Assembly (NCBI GenBank): GCA_039801505.1
Contig: JBDRUV010000007.1
Coordinates: 1 to 60,821, forward strand
Source: a candidate division WOR-3 bacterium
Lineage (GTDB): Bacteria > Hydrothermota > Tepidihabitantia > Tepidihabitantales > CAIPLT01
Reading direction: 5' to 3'
Length of the DNA: 60,821 bases
This document shows, piece by piece, positions 19,421 through 27,807 of the stretch. How positions within the stretch are numbered: the stretch's first letter is position 1; every line of letters starts with the position of its first letter. The notes under the pieces are model-generated. The model made no database searches and was not told where the DNA came from. It saw only the letters and a list, made by a program, of their open reading frames with translations. A program made the position numbers and the translations under genes.

Positions 19421-19606
19421 ATGGCTCGTTTAGCATTAATAATTAAATCACAACGTGAACCTAAATTTAAAGTAAGAAAGTATAATCGGTGCCAACGTTG
19501 TTTTCGTAAAAGAGCTTACTACCGAAAATTTGGATTATGTAGAATCTGTTTACGAGAACTAGCTCTAAAGGGAGAAATTCCAGGTCTTAGGAAGGCTACA
19601 TGGTAA
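19421..19606 (+). CDS. rpsN: 30S ribosomal protein S14, zinc type
   Basis: The 61-residue zinc form of S14. Two CxxC pairs (CQRC near residue 24 and CRIC near residue 39) bracket [12 protein letters not shown], the pattern of the type Z protein. The C-terminal [16 protein letters not shown] is typical. It sits in the canonical place between L5 and S8. Confidence 0.97.
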   Translation: MARLALIIKSQREPKFKVRKYNRCQRCFRKRAYYRKFGLCRICLRELALKGEIPGLRKATW

Positions 19607-19620
19607 TTGAAGGAGGGACG

Positions 19621-20010
19621 ATGGATAATATTGCCGATATGCTCACCAGAATTCGAAATGCGCTACATGCCAAACATAAAGAAGTTCGAATTCCCTATTC
19701 AAAAATGAAATTCGAAATCACTCGAATACTTCTTGAGGAGGGTTATATTAATAATTTTATCGTAGACGGTAAAGAACCACATAAATATATTGTAATTCAA
19801 CTTAAATACACCGAAGATGGTAAACCAGCCATCTATGGCCTAAAACGAATATCTCATCAGTCACGTCGCGTCTACTGTGGTTATCGAGAAATACCCCGAG
19901 CTCTAAATGGTTTGGGTATTACAATTCTTTCAACTCCTAAAGGAATTCTTACCGACCGGGAAGCACGCAAAGAAAAAGTTGGGGGCGAAGTAATTTGCCA
20001 AATCTGGTAG
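19621..20010 (+). CDS. rpsH: 30S ribosomal protein S8
   Basis: A 129-residue central 16S rRNA binder; in E. coli it is also the spc operon repressor. It starts [20 protein letters not shown]. The frame is open from 19600, but the AAGGAGG site at 19609-19615 and the family start support 19621. The C-terminal [20 protein letters not shown] and GGEVICQIW are canonical. It is the last ribosomal gene of the operon here; L6, which normally follows, is missing. Confidence 0.98.
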   Translation: MDNIADMLTRIRNALHAKHKEVRIPYSKMKFEITRILLEEGYINNFIVDGKEPHKYIVIQLKYTEDGKPAIYGLKRISHQSRRVYCGYREIPRALNGLGITILSTPKGILTDREARKEKVGGEVICQIW

Positions 20011-20090
20011 GACCACGATTTCGATAATCAGGTTCGCCATAACCATTATTGCGTAAGGCTTAAGCGGTTTAATCTTTTTATAAGTTAAAA

Positions 20091-22187
20091 ATGAAAATTG
20101 CCAACACTCAGAAAGCAACCCTTCTGGTTGAACTAGGCACCGAAGAATTACCAGCGTCGTTTCTTAATACTACTGCCCAACAATTACAAAGAAATTTATT
20201 GGACTTCTTTTCGAAAAATCGGATCAGCTACGGGGAAAGTGTTTATTACTATACACCGAGACGGCTTAGTGTTATCATAAAAGATGTTGCATTTCGGCAA
20301 GCTATTCAGGTCGTTGAAATTCAGGGACCCCCGCGTAAATTTGCGTTTGACGAGCAAGGTAAGCCGACTCAAGTAGCGTATGGGTTTGTTCGCTCCCATA
20401 ATGCTAGTATAAAAGATTTATACTCTAAAAATACTGAAAAAGGTGAATATCTTTTCCTAAAGAAAACAGTCCCGAGTAAAAGCATTATCGAGCTTTTAAG
20501 AGAAAATTTTAAGGATATATTGTTATCGATTGAATGCCCTAAGGTGATGAAGTGGCTAACGGACAGTAATTTAATTTTTGCTCGGCCTATTAGGTGGTTA
20601 ACCCTGGTCTATGGATCACGGCTAATTCCGGTAAAGCTTGACAATATTCAAAGTATTAGATACAGTTATGGGCATAGAAATTATAAAAGCAAAAAAGTTT
20701 TAATAACGAAGGCTGATAGGTATCCTCAACTTTTAAAAAGAGCCGGTGTTATCGTATCACCACAAGAACGGCAGCGCTTAATTGTGAAACGGCTTAACGA
20801 GCTAGCCTTAAAAATAAATGGTAAAGTTGTTGACGATCAAGAGTTACTTGAGGAAGCAACAAATACTTGTGAGTTTCCCAACTTAGTAGTCTGTAAATTT
20901 GATCATAAGTATTTAAGTCTTCCCGAAGTTGTACTGACCACAACCCTTAAAAAACATCTCCGAGCATTTGCCGTAAAATCAGCTGATGATAAGTCGCTTC
21001 TTCCATACTTTATTGTTGTAACCAATAATCCGGGTTGTAATTCGAAAATCGTTCGACATTGGTATGAAGAGGCCGCCAAAGCTCGTCTTGATGATGCGAA
21101 ATTCTATTTTGAGGAAGATCTGAAAATAGAACTAGAAAAGCTTGTTGAAAATGAAAAGGATGTCATTTGGATCGAGGGTCTTGGGTCACTTTTCGATAAA
21201 ACTAAACGATTAGAAAAACTGGTATTAGTTATTGGCCAGTCAATTTCCGGAGTAAATCTTAAGGCACTCTTGCGCGCAGCCTATTTGTCCAAAGCCGATT
21301 TACTTACCAATATGGTTCGGGAAAAGGAGTATACTTCCCTTCAAGGAATGATGGGTGGAGTCTATTCCCTGAGGAGTGGAGAGGACGAACTGGTCTCTCA
21401 AATAATTGCTGAACACTATCTGCCACAATTCAGCACCGATACCGTGCCCCGGACCGTGGAGGGGGCAATTCTTAGTATCGCTGACAAAATCGATAACATA
21501 GTCGGTGTTTTTATGATTAATGAAATTCCCAGTGGTTCAGCCGACAAATTCGGTATACGACGACAGGCCAATGCGATATTTACAATATGCGTAGATAAAA
21601 AATTATTTATTGATTTTGAGCCGGTTATAGAACTTAATATATCTTATTTTAACCTCTATGAGAAACCACAAGAATTAGTTGATAAGATTATTAGCTTTTT
21701 AAAAGATCGATTAAAGAGCCTGTTCTTAGAAAAGAAAATAGGCTACGATATTATTAACGCTGTTTTAACTTTGCCAGGACTCAACCCCTATGATTTTTAT
21801 TTAAGATGTCAGGCATTGAGTCAATTACGAGCCTCAAAAGATTTCGAAAGGCTTATAATTGGGCAGAAACGCGTGAATAATATTTTAAAAGATTGCACTT
21901 CGATCTATATTGTAAATCAGGGACTTTTTAAAGAGCCTGAAGAGATTAAATTATACAACGCTGCTCAAAAAATCAAAGATGAACTTGATTTTTTAGTAAA
22001 TAAACGAGAATACGTAAGGGCGTTAGAACTTCTTTTGACATTAAGAGATTATATTGATGATTTCTTTGACAAAGTATTAGTAATGACTGATGATACTGTA
22101 ATCCGAGAGAACCGTCTGGCACTTCTACAGGATATTCGAAGCTTATTTCAAAAAGTCGCCGATTTATCAGAGATTGTAATTTCCTAA
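20091..22187 (+). CDS. glyS: Glycyl-tRNA synthetase beta subunit
   Basis: The 698-residue tRNA-binding subunit of the bacterial alpha2beta2 glycyl-tRNA synthetase. Family blocks: LLVELGTEELPASFL at the N-terminus, YYTPRRLSVII, VMKWLTDSNLIFARPIRWL, LLPYFIVVTNN, EARLDDAKFYFEEDLK-like text (KARLDDAKFYFEEDLK), MVREKEYTSLQGMMGGVYSL and SGSADKFGIRRQANAI. The DALR-like C-terminal part is present. The alpha subunit gene, usually adjacent, is not in the window. A TATAAG box at 20079-20084 lies 6 bases before the ATG, but no -35 is seen. Confidence 0.96.
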   Translation: MKIANTQKATLLVELGTEELPASFLNTTAQQLQRNLLDFFSKNRISYGESVYYYTPRRLSVIIKDVAFRQAIQVVEIQGPPRKFAFDEQGKPTQVAYGFVRSHNASIKDLYSKNTEKGEYLFLKKTVPSKSIIELLRENFKDILLSIECPKVMKWLTDSNLIFARPIRWLTLVYGSRLIPVKLDNIQSIRYSYGHRNYKSKKVLITKADRYPQLLKRAGVIVSPQERQRLIVKRLNELALKINGKVVDDQELLEEATNTCEFPNLVVCKFDHKYLSLPEVVLTTTLKKHLRAFAVKSADDKSLLPYFIVVTNNPGCNSKIVRHWYEEAAKARLDDAKFYFEEDLKIELEKLVENEKDVIWIEGLGSLFDKTKRLEKLVLVIGQSISGVNLKALLRAAYLSKADLLTNMVREKEYTSLQGMMGGVYSLRSGEDELVSQIIAEHYLPQFSTDTVPRTVEGAILSIADKIDNIVGVFMINEIPSGSADKFGIRRQANAIFTICVDKKLFIDFEPVIELNISYFNLYEKPQELVDKIISFLKDRLKSLFLEKKIGYDIINAVLTLPGLNPYDFYLRCQALSQLRASKDFERLIIGQKRVNNILKDCTSIYIVNQGLFKEPEEIKLYNAAQKIKDELDFLVNKREYVRALELLLTLRDYIDDFFDKVLVMTDDTVIRENRLALLQDIRSLFQKVADLSEIVIS

Positions 22188-22207
22188 AATATCACGATTA
22201 TCAAAAA

Positions 22208-22678
22208 ATGAGTCAATTTTGGAATTGGCTTATTGCAATAATAATTTTTCAAATAATTCTGATAATTAATTGTCAATCCCCAAAGTGTTCTTCAAAAAAT
22301 AATGTCAGATATTCTTATAAAAAAATTTCTTTAACAATAAACAACAAAGTTTTTCAAGTAGAACTTGCGGATACGCCGGAAAAAAGAATGTATGGTCTTA
22401 TGGACCGAGAATTTCTTAATGAAGATGAGGGAATGCTCTTTGTATTTGAAACTAGCGGAGTTTATCCGTTTTGGATGAAAAACACCAAAATTCCTTTAAG
22501 CATTGCGTTTATTAATGATAAAGGGGTGATTACTGAGATATTTGAAATGATCCCCTTGGAAGATAAAATCAACTATGTTCCATCAGTTCCTATTCGATAT
22601 GCATTAGAGATGAACCAGGGGTGGTTTTTTAAAAATAATATTAAAGTTGGTGACATAATTAATGGGCTACCCGAATAA
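22208..22678 (+). CDS. DUF192 family lipoprotein
   Basis: A 156-residue protein with an N-terminal hydrophobic segment ending in a lipobox-like IINC (cysteine near residue 22), so it is probably a membrane-anchored lipoprotein. Residues about 43-150 are a DUF192 domain: VELADTPEKRMYGLMDREFL, GMLFVFETSGVYPFWMKNTK and IPLSIAFINDKGVI. The family's role is unsettled. Its last 17 bases overlap ispE. The context is housekeeping and gives no specific hint. Confidence 0.85.
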   Translation: MSQFWNWLIAIIIFQIILIINCQSPKCSSKNNVRYSYKKISLTINNKVFQVELADTPEKRMYGLMDREFLNEDEGMLFVFETSGVYPFWMKNTKIPLSIAFINDKGVITEIFEMIPLEDKINYVPSVPIRYALEMNQGWFFKNNIKVGDIINGLPE

Positions 22679-23558
22679 TCGATTGCCGACTAGAAGGTCA
22701 ATTAAACTTTTAGCACCAGCTAAAATTAATATTGGACTGTTAATTACAAAAAAATTACCAAACGGTTACCATGAAATTGAAACTTTAATGGTGCCAATTA
22801 AGCTATTTGATATTTTACAAATTGAGGTTACTAAATCAGGGGTTGTTTTAGAAACGGATAGTAATCAAATTCCGCCCGGGAATGATAATTTAGTTGTGAA
22901 GGCAGCTAAGTATTTTTTAGATGCGGCGCGAATCAATCTCGGTGTAAAAGTTTTTCTTAAAAAAAGAATTCCGGTTGGTGCTGGATTAGGCGGTGGCTCA
23001 AGCGATGCCGCTTATACACTTCTTGGCCTTAATAAAATTTTTAATTCTCCATTGGGTTTTCCTGTACTAAAAGAAATTGCCAATACGGTTGGGAAAGATG
23101 TAGTTTTCTTTTTATATCAGAAACCGGCTCTTGTCATGGGTAGCGGAGAAATTGTTAAGACTGTAAATATTCCCTCAATGGATTTAGCCTTGTATGTTCC
23201 TCCTTATCAAATTTCTACAAAATGGGCCTATAATGAATTTGACCAAAAATTATTACTAATTCAAAGCTTAAATAAATTATTGACAGAGCGTGATTTTTAT
23301 TTTAAACTTATATGTAAAAAATTAAAAAGAAAAGATTTTACAGATATTTGTGCGCTAGTAATAAATAATTTTGAACCTATAGTGTTTATGCGGTATCCGG
23401 ACCTTTTGAGTATAAAATTGCAACTACTGGCGAATGGAGCGTACTGGGCTGGTCTGTCGGGAAGTGGCAGTTGTGTATATGCGATAATTAACACAAAAAT
23501 TAAACAAGAGCTTAGGAGCAAAATTAATAAAGAATTAATTTTTACAGAAACCATGTAA
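22662..23558 (+). CDS. ispE: 4-diphosphocytidyl-2-C-methyl-D-erythritol kinase
   Basis: Phosphorylates CDP-methylerythritol with ATP in the non-mevalonate isoprenoid pathway. This 298-residue GHMP kinase shows LLAPAKINIGLLITKKLPNG with the PAKIN start, the ATP loop PVGAGLGGGSSDAAYTLLGL near residue 103, and the C-terminal GLSGSGSCVYAII. The first 14 residues precede the usual start, so a slightly later start is possible. It runs into tRNA-Gln and prs, a common bacterial order. Confidence 0.95.
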   Translation: MGYPNNRLPTRRSIKLLAPAKINIGLLITKKLPNGYHEIETLMVPIKLFDILQIEVTKSGVVLETDSNQIPPGNDNLVVKAAKYFLDAARINLGVKVFLKKRIPVGAGLGGGSSDAAYTLLGLNKIFNSPLGFPVLKEIANTVGKDVVFFLYQKPALVMGSGEIVKTVNIPSMDLALYVPPYQISTKWAYNEFDQKLLLIQSLNKLLTERDFYFKLICKKLKRKDFTDICALVINNFEPIVFMRYPDLLSIKLQLLANGAYWAGLSGSGSCVYAIINTKIKQELRSKINKELIFTETM

Positions 23559-23560
23559 AT

Positions 23561-23631
23561 TGGGGCGTCGTCTAGTGGCAGGACCCAGGATTTTGGATCC
23601 TGTTGGGGAGGTTCGAATCCTCCCGCCCCAG
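23561..23631 (+). tRNA. tRNA-Gln (anticodon UUG)
   Basis: A full cloverleaf of 71 bases without an encoded CCA. Acceptor TGGGGCG/CGCCCCA (23561-23567 and 23624-23630), D stem GTCT/GGAC, anticodon stem CAGGA/TCCTG around the loop TTTTGGA with anticodon TTG (23593-23595), and T arm GGAGG-TTCGAAT-CCTCC. The discriminator is G and the first base U, as in glutamine tRNAs. Confidence 0.96.
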
Positions 23632-23645
23632 TGAAATTTAGTTAA

Positions 23646-24590
23646 ATGCCTGATTATAATTTTAAAATTTTTGCTGGACGAGCAAATATATTATTGGCAC
23701 AACGTATCGTTGATTATTTAGGTGTTCCCCTGGGTAAAATTGTCTTACAGGATTTTGCTGATAAAGAAATTCGCGTGAAAATAGAGGAAAATGTTCGCGG
23801 TGTCGATGCCTTTGTAATTCAACCGACTCATCCTCCGGCGGAAAATTTATTGGAGCTGCTTTTAATAATTGATGCGCTGCGACGAGCTTCAGCTGAACGT
23901 ATTACTGCAGTTATTCCCTATTACGGGTATGCCCGTCAAGATCGCAAAGATGAGCCTCGAGTGCCGATATCGGCAAAATTAATTGCTAATTTACTGGTCG
24001 CGAGTGGTGCTTCAAGAATTTTGACGATGGATCTTCATGCCGAACAAATTCAGGGATTTTTTGATATTCCGGTCGATCATCTATATGCAGCACCAGTTTT
24101 GATTGAATACTTTAGACAATTTGATTTAAGTAATCTGGTAGTTGTTGCCCCGGATACCGGACGGGCCAATCGGGCCCGTGGTTTCGCTAAGCGTCTAGGG
24201 GACCGTGTACCCATTGCGGTAATCGACAAAAGACGTCCTGAACCTGATCAGGCTGAGGTTTTTAGTGTTGTTGGCGAAGTTAAAGACAAAAATGCTTTAA
24301 TCTTTGATGATATTATCGATACTGGTAATACCCTATTAGCTGCAGTAAATGCATTAAAACAACGCGGTGCTCGTAAAATAATCGCATGCGCCACCCATGC
24401 GGTGTTTTCGGGAAATTGTTCTGAGAAACTAGCGACATCGGAAGTATCAGAAATTGTCGTCACTGATACTATTCAATTATCAGACGAAAAGAAAATAAAA
24501 AAATTGACAGTGTTATCAGTAGCTCGCCTTTTAGGTGAGGCAATTCGTCGAATTCATTTAGGTGAATCAGTAAGTTCACTTTTTATATAA
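23646..24590 (+). CDS. prs: Ribose-phosphate pyrophosphokinase
   Basis: Makes PRPP from ribose 5-phosphate and ATP for nucleotide, histidine and tryptophan synthesis. This 314-residue protein has all class I marks: FADKEIRVKIEENVRGVDAF, YYGYARQDRKDEPRVPISAK, MDLHAEQIQGFFDIPVDHLY (metal-binding histidine), VVAPDTGRANRARGFAKRLG and the PRPP loop IFDDIIDTGNTL. It is 14 bases after the tRNA and 18 before L25. Confidence 0.97.
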   Translation: MPDYNFKIFAGRANILLAQRIVDYLGVPLGKIVLQDFADKEIRVKIEENVRGVDAFVIQPTHPPAENLLELLLIIDALRRASAERITAVIPYYGYARQDRKDEPRVPISAKLIANLLVASGASRILTMDLHAEQIQGFFDIPVDHLYAAPVLIEYFRQFDLSNLVVVAPDTGRANRARGFAKRLGDRVPIAVIDKRRPEPDQAEVFSVVGEVKDKNALIFDDIIDTGNTLLAAVNALKQRGARKIIACATHAVFSGNCSEKLATSEVSEIVVTDTIQLSDEKKIKKLTVLSVARLLGEAIRRIHLGESVSSLFI

Positions 24591-24608
24591 AACAGAAAAG
24601 GAGCGAGT

Positions 24609-25292
24609 ATGGAAAATGTAATTAAAGCCCAAAAACGACATTGGCGAGGAACATCAGCCTGTAAAAAATTTCGACGGCAAGGAATTATTCCTGCGGTTGT
24701 ATACGGTCATGGTGATGAAGCGATTAACTTAGCTATTAACGAAAAAGAGTTTGAAAAATTTCTTAGTGAAATCAAAGGGCGAAATCCTGTAGTTGATCTG
24801 ATAATTGATGAAAACGAGACCCTAAAAGTAGTGATTAAATCACTGCAACGAGAAGCAACCACAAGAAAATTACTCGCAGTCGATTTCCAAAAGGTGCATC
24901 GTGAAGAGAAAATAGTTATGCAGATTCCAGTGATATTAAAAGGGACAGCAATCGGCATTAAAGCCGGTGGCATTTTAGATCACCATTTACGAACCATTCC
25001 GGTCCGTGGTTATGCCGAGCATTTACCAGACCACATAGAAATCGATATTTCCAATTTAAAACTTGGACAGAGTATCCACATAAAAGATTTAAAATATGAC
25101 AATATTGAATTTGTATTACCCCCAGAGACTACAATCGTTTCCGTATTAATTCCCAAGAAGATCGCAGAAACTGTGGCAGTTACTGAGGAAATAAAAGAGC
25201 CCGAAGTGATTACGGAGAAAAAACACGAAGCCAAAGCTGCCGAGAGTGAAGAAACTGAAGCAACAACTGACGAAGACAAAAAGAAGAAATAA
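24609..25292 (+). CDS. rplY: 50S ribosomal protein L25, long (CTC) form
   Basis: A 227-residue 5S rRNA-binding protein. The N-terminal L25 domain (GTSACKKFRRQGIIPAVVYG) is followed by the CTC beta domain (RTIPVRGYAEHLPDHIEIDI) and an acidic and lysine-rich tail from about residue 190. This long form is linked to stress in Gram-positive species. An AAGGAG site precedes the ATG. The order prs-rplY-pth-ychF is conserved in many bacteria. Confidence 0.95.
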   Translation: MENVIKAQKRHWRGTSACKKFRRQGIIPAVVYGHGDEAINLAINEKEFEKFLSEIKGRNPVVDLIIDENETLKVVIKSLQREATTRKLLAVDFQKVHREEKIVMQIPVILKGTAIGIKAGGILDHHLRTIPVRGYAEHLPDHIEIDISNLKLGQSIHIKDLKYDNIEFVLPPETTIVSVLIPKKIAETVAVTEEIKEPEVITEKKHEAKAAESEETEATTDEDKKKK

Positions 25293-25294
25293 TT

Positions 25295-25855
25295 TTGATT
25301 GTCTTTGGTCTTGGGAACCCTTTGCCACAGTATCACAAAACACGGCATAACATAGGATTTATGGTTCTTGACCGATTAGCCGAAAGGTTTAACACGTCAT
25401 TCCAAACAACCGATTATTATCAATATGCAACCACCGAGATAAGCTTAACATTAGTAAAGCCGATGCTTTTTATGAATAATTCAGGTTTTGTGGTCAGCTA
25501 TTATCTGGCGCGTAATCCAGCCGATAAACAATTTATCGTGGTTGTAGACGATATTGCTTTGCCGTTTGGTCAGATTAGGATTCGCGAGAAAGGTGGCGAC
25601 GGCGGACATAATGGTCTAGCTTCCATAATATCATCACTCGGTAGCGAAAATTTCCCTCGGCTGCGGATAGGTATTGGAAAACCCCCGGCTGGAGTTTCGT
25701 TAACTGAGTATGTTTTAAGTGAGTTTAGTAGCTCTGAAAAAAAAGTATTAAACCAGATTCTTGACTATGCCTGTGAAGCGATTCTGGTCGTTAAAGAACG
25801 AGGCATAAAAGTTGCGATGAGTAATTTCAATTCTTCTAAAACAGTACCTAGTTAG
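25295..25855 (+). CDS. pth: Peptidyl-tRNA hydrolase
   Basis: Frees tRNA from stalled peptidyl-tRNA. The 186-residue protein starts at TTG (MIVFGLGNPLPQYHKTRHNI), whose NP..Y..TRHNIG block carries the catalytic histidine. KPMLFMNNSG and DDIALPFGQIRIREKGGDGG followed by HNGLASII, with FPRLRIGIGKPP, are all family motifs. It lies two bases after rplY, which favours the TTG start over any later one. Confidence 0.95.
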   Translation: MIVFGLGNPLPQYHKTRHNIGFMVLDRLAERFNTSFQTTDYYQYATTEISLTLVKPMLFMNNSGFVVSYYLARNPADKQFIVVVDDIALPFGQIRIREKGGDGGHNGLASIISSLGSENFPRLRIGIGKPPAGVSLTEYVLSEFSSSEKKVLNQILDYACEAILVVKERGIKVAMSNFNSSKTVPS

Positions 25856-25860
25856 ATACC

Positions 25861-26919
25861 ATGATGAGCATAGGCTTGGTAGGATTACCTAATGTGGGAA
25901 AATCGTCGTTTTTTAATTTGCTGACGAAAGCCTGTGCTAAAGTTGATATTTATCCATTCACCACCATTGAAAAAAATGTTGCTGTGGTTACAGTACCAGA
26001 TGCACGATTAGAAAAAATTAAAGAAATTATTAAGCCAGCTAAAACGACTTATGCAACGATTGAGGTTATTGATATTGCCGGCTTGGTACGCGGTGCCCAT
26101 GACGGGGCTGGGCTGGGTAATAAATTCTTATCGTTTATTCGCGAAGTTGATTTGATTCTTCATGTGGTTCGTAACTTTGAAGAAAGCTGCGTTCCTCATA
26201 TTTATGAAACAGTCGATCCGTTACGAGATGTCGAAATTGTCGAAGCGGAGTTAGCGCTAGCTGACTTAGAAATAGTAAAGCGTGCTATAGAAAAACTCTC
26301 AAAACACCAGAAAAGTATCGATGATCAGTGTAAATTGGAATTACTAAAAAAGATCGAAGAAACGATAAGTCGAGGTGTTTTTTCTATAGAATTATCGACT
26401 GCCGAGCAAGAATTGTTAAAAGATCTTAATCTTTTTATAACTAAACCCACTATTTATGTTTTTAATTGTTCGGACAAAACTAATGTTAATTTAGAAATAC
26501 CCGAAAAACTTTCTGCTAGCCCAGTTTTTTTTGTTTCTGTAGCATTAGAAAATAATCTAAACGGATTTTCCAATGAAGACAAAATTGCAATTAGAGAAAG
26601 TTTAGGACTTTTTCCTAAAGGACCTGAAGGAATAATTGAGGAATGCTTTAACCAATTACATTTAATTCGTTTTTATACTATTAAAGGGGAGGAAAGTCGA
26701 GCGTGGGCCATACCTCAGCATACCAACATAATTGAAGCTGTTAGAAAAATTCATTCGGATATGGCCGAGGGGTTTATCAAAGCAGAAGTTTTGCCATTTG
26801 ATTATTTACAAAAATGCGGTAGCTTTGGAAAAGCGAAGGAGCTAGGTTTTGTCCGTATTGAAGGAAAGAATTATGTCGTCCAAGATGGCGATATAATTTT
26901 AGTCAAATTTACTGTATGA
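25861..26919 (+). CDS. ychF: YchF/Ola1-type P-loop ATPase
   Basis: A 352-residue Obg-related ATPase associated with ribosomes and oxidative stress. Seen: the P-loop GLPNVGKSSFFNLLT near residue 8, G2/G3 region VIDIAGLVRGAHDGAGLGNK, a coiled-coil middle, and a C-terminal TGS domain with FYTIKGEESRAWAIP and FGKAKELGFVRIEGK. The G4-like site reads NCSDK, a small departure from the usual NxxE of the family. Two ATG codons stand in tandem at 25861 and 25864, so the true start may be either. Confidence 0.94.
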   Translation: MMSIGLVGLPNVGKSSFFNLLTKACAKVDIYPFTTIEKNVAVVTVPDARLEKIKEIIKPAKTTYATIEVIDIAGLVRGAHDGAGLGNKFLSFIREVDLILHVVRNFEESCVPHIYETVDPLRDVEIVEAELALADLEIVKRAIEKLSKHQKSIDDQCKLELLKKIEETISRGVFSIELSTAEQELLKDLNLFITKPTIYVFNCSDKTNVNLEIPEKLSASPVFFVSVALENNLNGFSNEDKIAIRESLGLFPKGPEGIIEECFNQLHLIRFYTIKGEESRAWAIPQHTNIIEAVRKIHSDMAEGFIKAEVLPFDYLQKCGSFGKAKELGFVRIEGKNYVVQDGDIILVKFTV

Positions 26920-26952
26920 GAAATATTTTAAAAACTAATGATAGGAGGTAAC

Positions 26953-27240
26953 ATGCAAAGAACCTATAAGGCAATATTTATTATCAGTTCTAAACTTTCT
27001 GAAGCTGAAAGTAAGAAATTTATTGAAGAACTTAAGCAGATCATGTCGAAAAATAACAATTTAGAAATTATAGATTCTAAAACCGAGTTCAGTAATCTTC
27101 CGTATCTGATTCGCAAAGAAACCAAAGGGACTTATTTTACCGTTGAATTTAAAACCACAGCTGACGCAATAAGTAAGATAAAAGAAGAATTAAAGCATCG
27201 TGATGAAATTCTACGGCTAACGATCATTAGAAAGGAATAG
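26953..27240 (+). CDS. rpsF: 30S ribosomal protein S6
   Basis: A 95-residue central-platform protein that binds with S18. It starts MQRTYKAIFIISSKLSEAES; the frame is open from an ATG at 26938, but the AGGAGG site at 26943-26948 fixes the start at 26953. LPYLIRKETKGTYFTVEFKT and the C-terminal HRDEILRLTIIRKE are family-like. It is followed two bases on by ssb, as in most bacteria. Confidence 0.93.
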   Translation: MQRTYKAIFIISSKLSEAESKKFIEELKQIMSKNNNLEIIDSKTEFSNLPYLIRKETKGTYFTVEFKTTADAISKIKEELKHRDEILRLTIIRKE

Positions 27241-27242
27241 CG

Positions 27243-27680
27243 ATGGCAGAGTTAAGACTTGGCGCCTTGAATTATGTGTTTTTAATGGGACGGGCGGTCC
27301 GTGAAACCGAGTTAAAATATAATCCCAAGGGAATTCCGGTGTGTAACTTGGTAATTGCGGTAAATAGAAGATATCAGTTAAGAGATACTTCGGAATGGAA
27401 AGAGGAAACTAATTTTTTTAATGTTTTCGTTTTCGGGCAAGCTGCCGAGCGATGTGCAGAACGCATTAAAAGGGGAAGTGCAGTATTAATTGTGGGACGC
27501 CTACGAAGTCGTTCTTGGGTTAGCCCGAGCGGCGAAAAACGATACATTGTAGAAATTGTTTCTAATCGGATTCAGATTTTAGATAAAATTGGAACCGAAC
27601 CCGAGACTGAGGTGATACCGGAACCTGGTATTGAGGAGGCGCCTCCTCAAATTGAAGATATCGACGACCTACCCTTCTAA
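27243..27680 (+). CDS. ssb: Single-stranded DNA-binding protein
   Basis: A 145-residue OB-fold protein that coats single-stranded DNA in replication and repair. The OB core (NYVFLMGRAVRETELKYNPK, EETNFFNVFVFGQAAERCAE, GSAVLIVGRLRSRSW) is followed by a short acidic linker and the DDLPF tail that recruits partner proteins. The usual next genes rpsR and rplI are absent; 27681-27771 holds only AT-rich sequence with a weak hairpin. Confidence 0.96.
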   Translation: MAELRLGALNYVFLMGRAVRETELKYNPKGIPVCNLVIAVNRRYQLRDTSEWKEETNFFNVFVFGQAAERCAERIKRGSAVLIVGRLRSRSWVSPSGEKRYIVEIVSNRIQILDKIGTEPETEVIPEPGIEEAPPQIEDIDDLPF

Positions 27681-27771
27681 AATTTTATTTCGAAAATAAA
27701 CCAATTAAGTTTTCTAATGAATTAAAAAATCGTGGTGGTTCTTAAATATTTTATCTTTGTTTTATATTATG

Positions 27772-27799
27772 TTGACATTGATAATATCTTAGGTAAAAT
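27772..27799 (+). promoter_or_regulatory. Promoter, leaderless geometry, for the lipoprotein at 27808
   Basis: TTGACA (27772-27777), a 16-base spacer and TAAAAT (27794-27799). The ATG follows after 8 bases, about where transcription should start, and there is no Shine-Dalgarno site. Confidence 0.85.
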
Positions 27800-27807
27800 C
27801 TTTAATT

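Noticed and set aside
21441-21465. ACCGTGCCCCGGACCGTGGA inside glyS, similar to the GACCGT repeats
   Set aside because: It encodes DTVPRTVEGAIL, a conserved GlyS segment before the ADK-D motif, so coding constraint explains it.
25010-25348. 112-codon serine-rich frame on the minus strand
   Set aside because: It is the mirror of the acidic and lysine-rich end of rplY and the start of pth; low complexity explains it.
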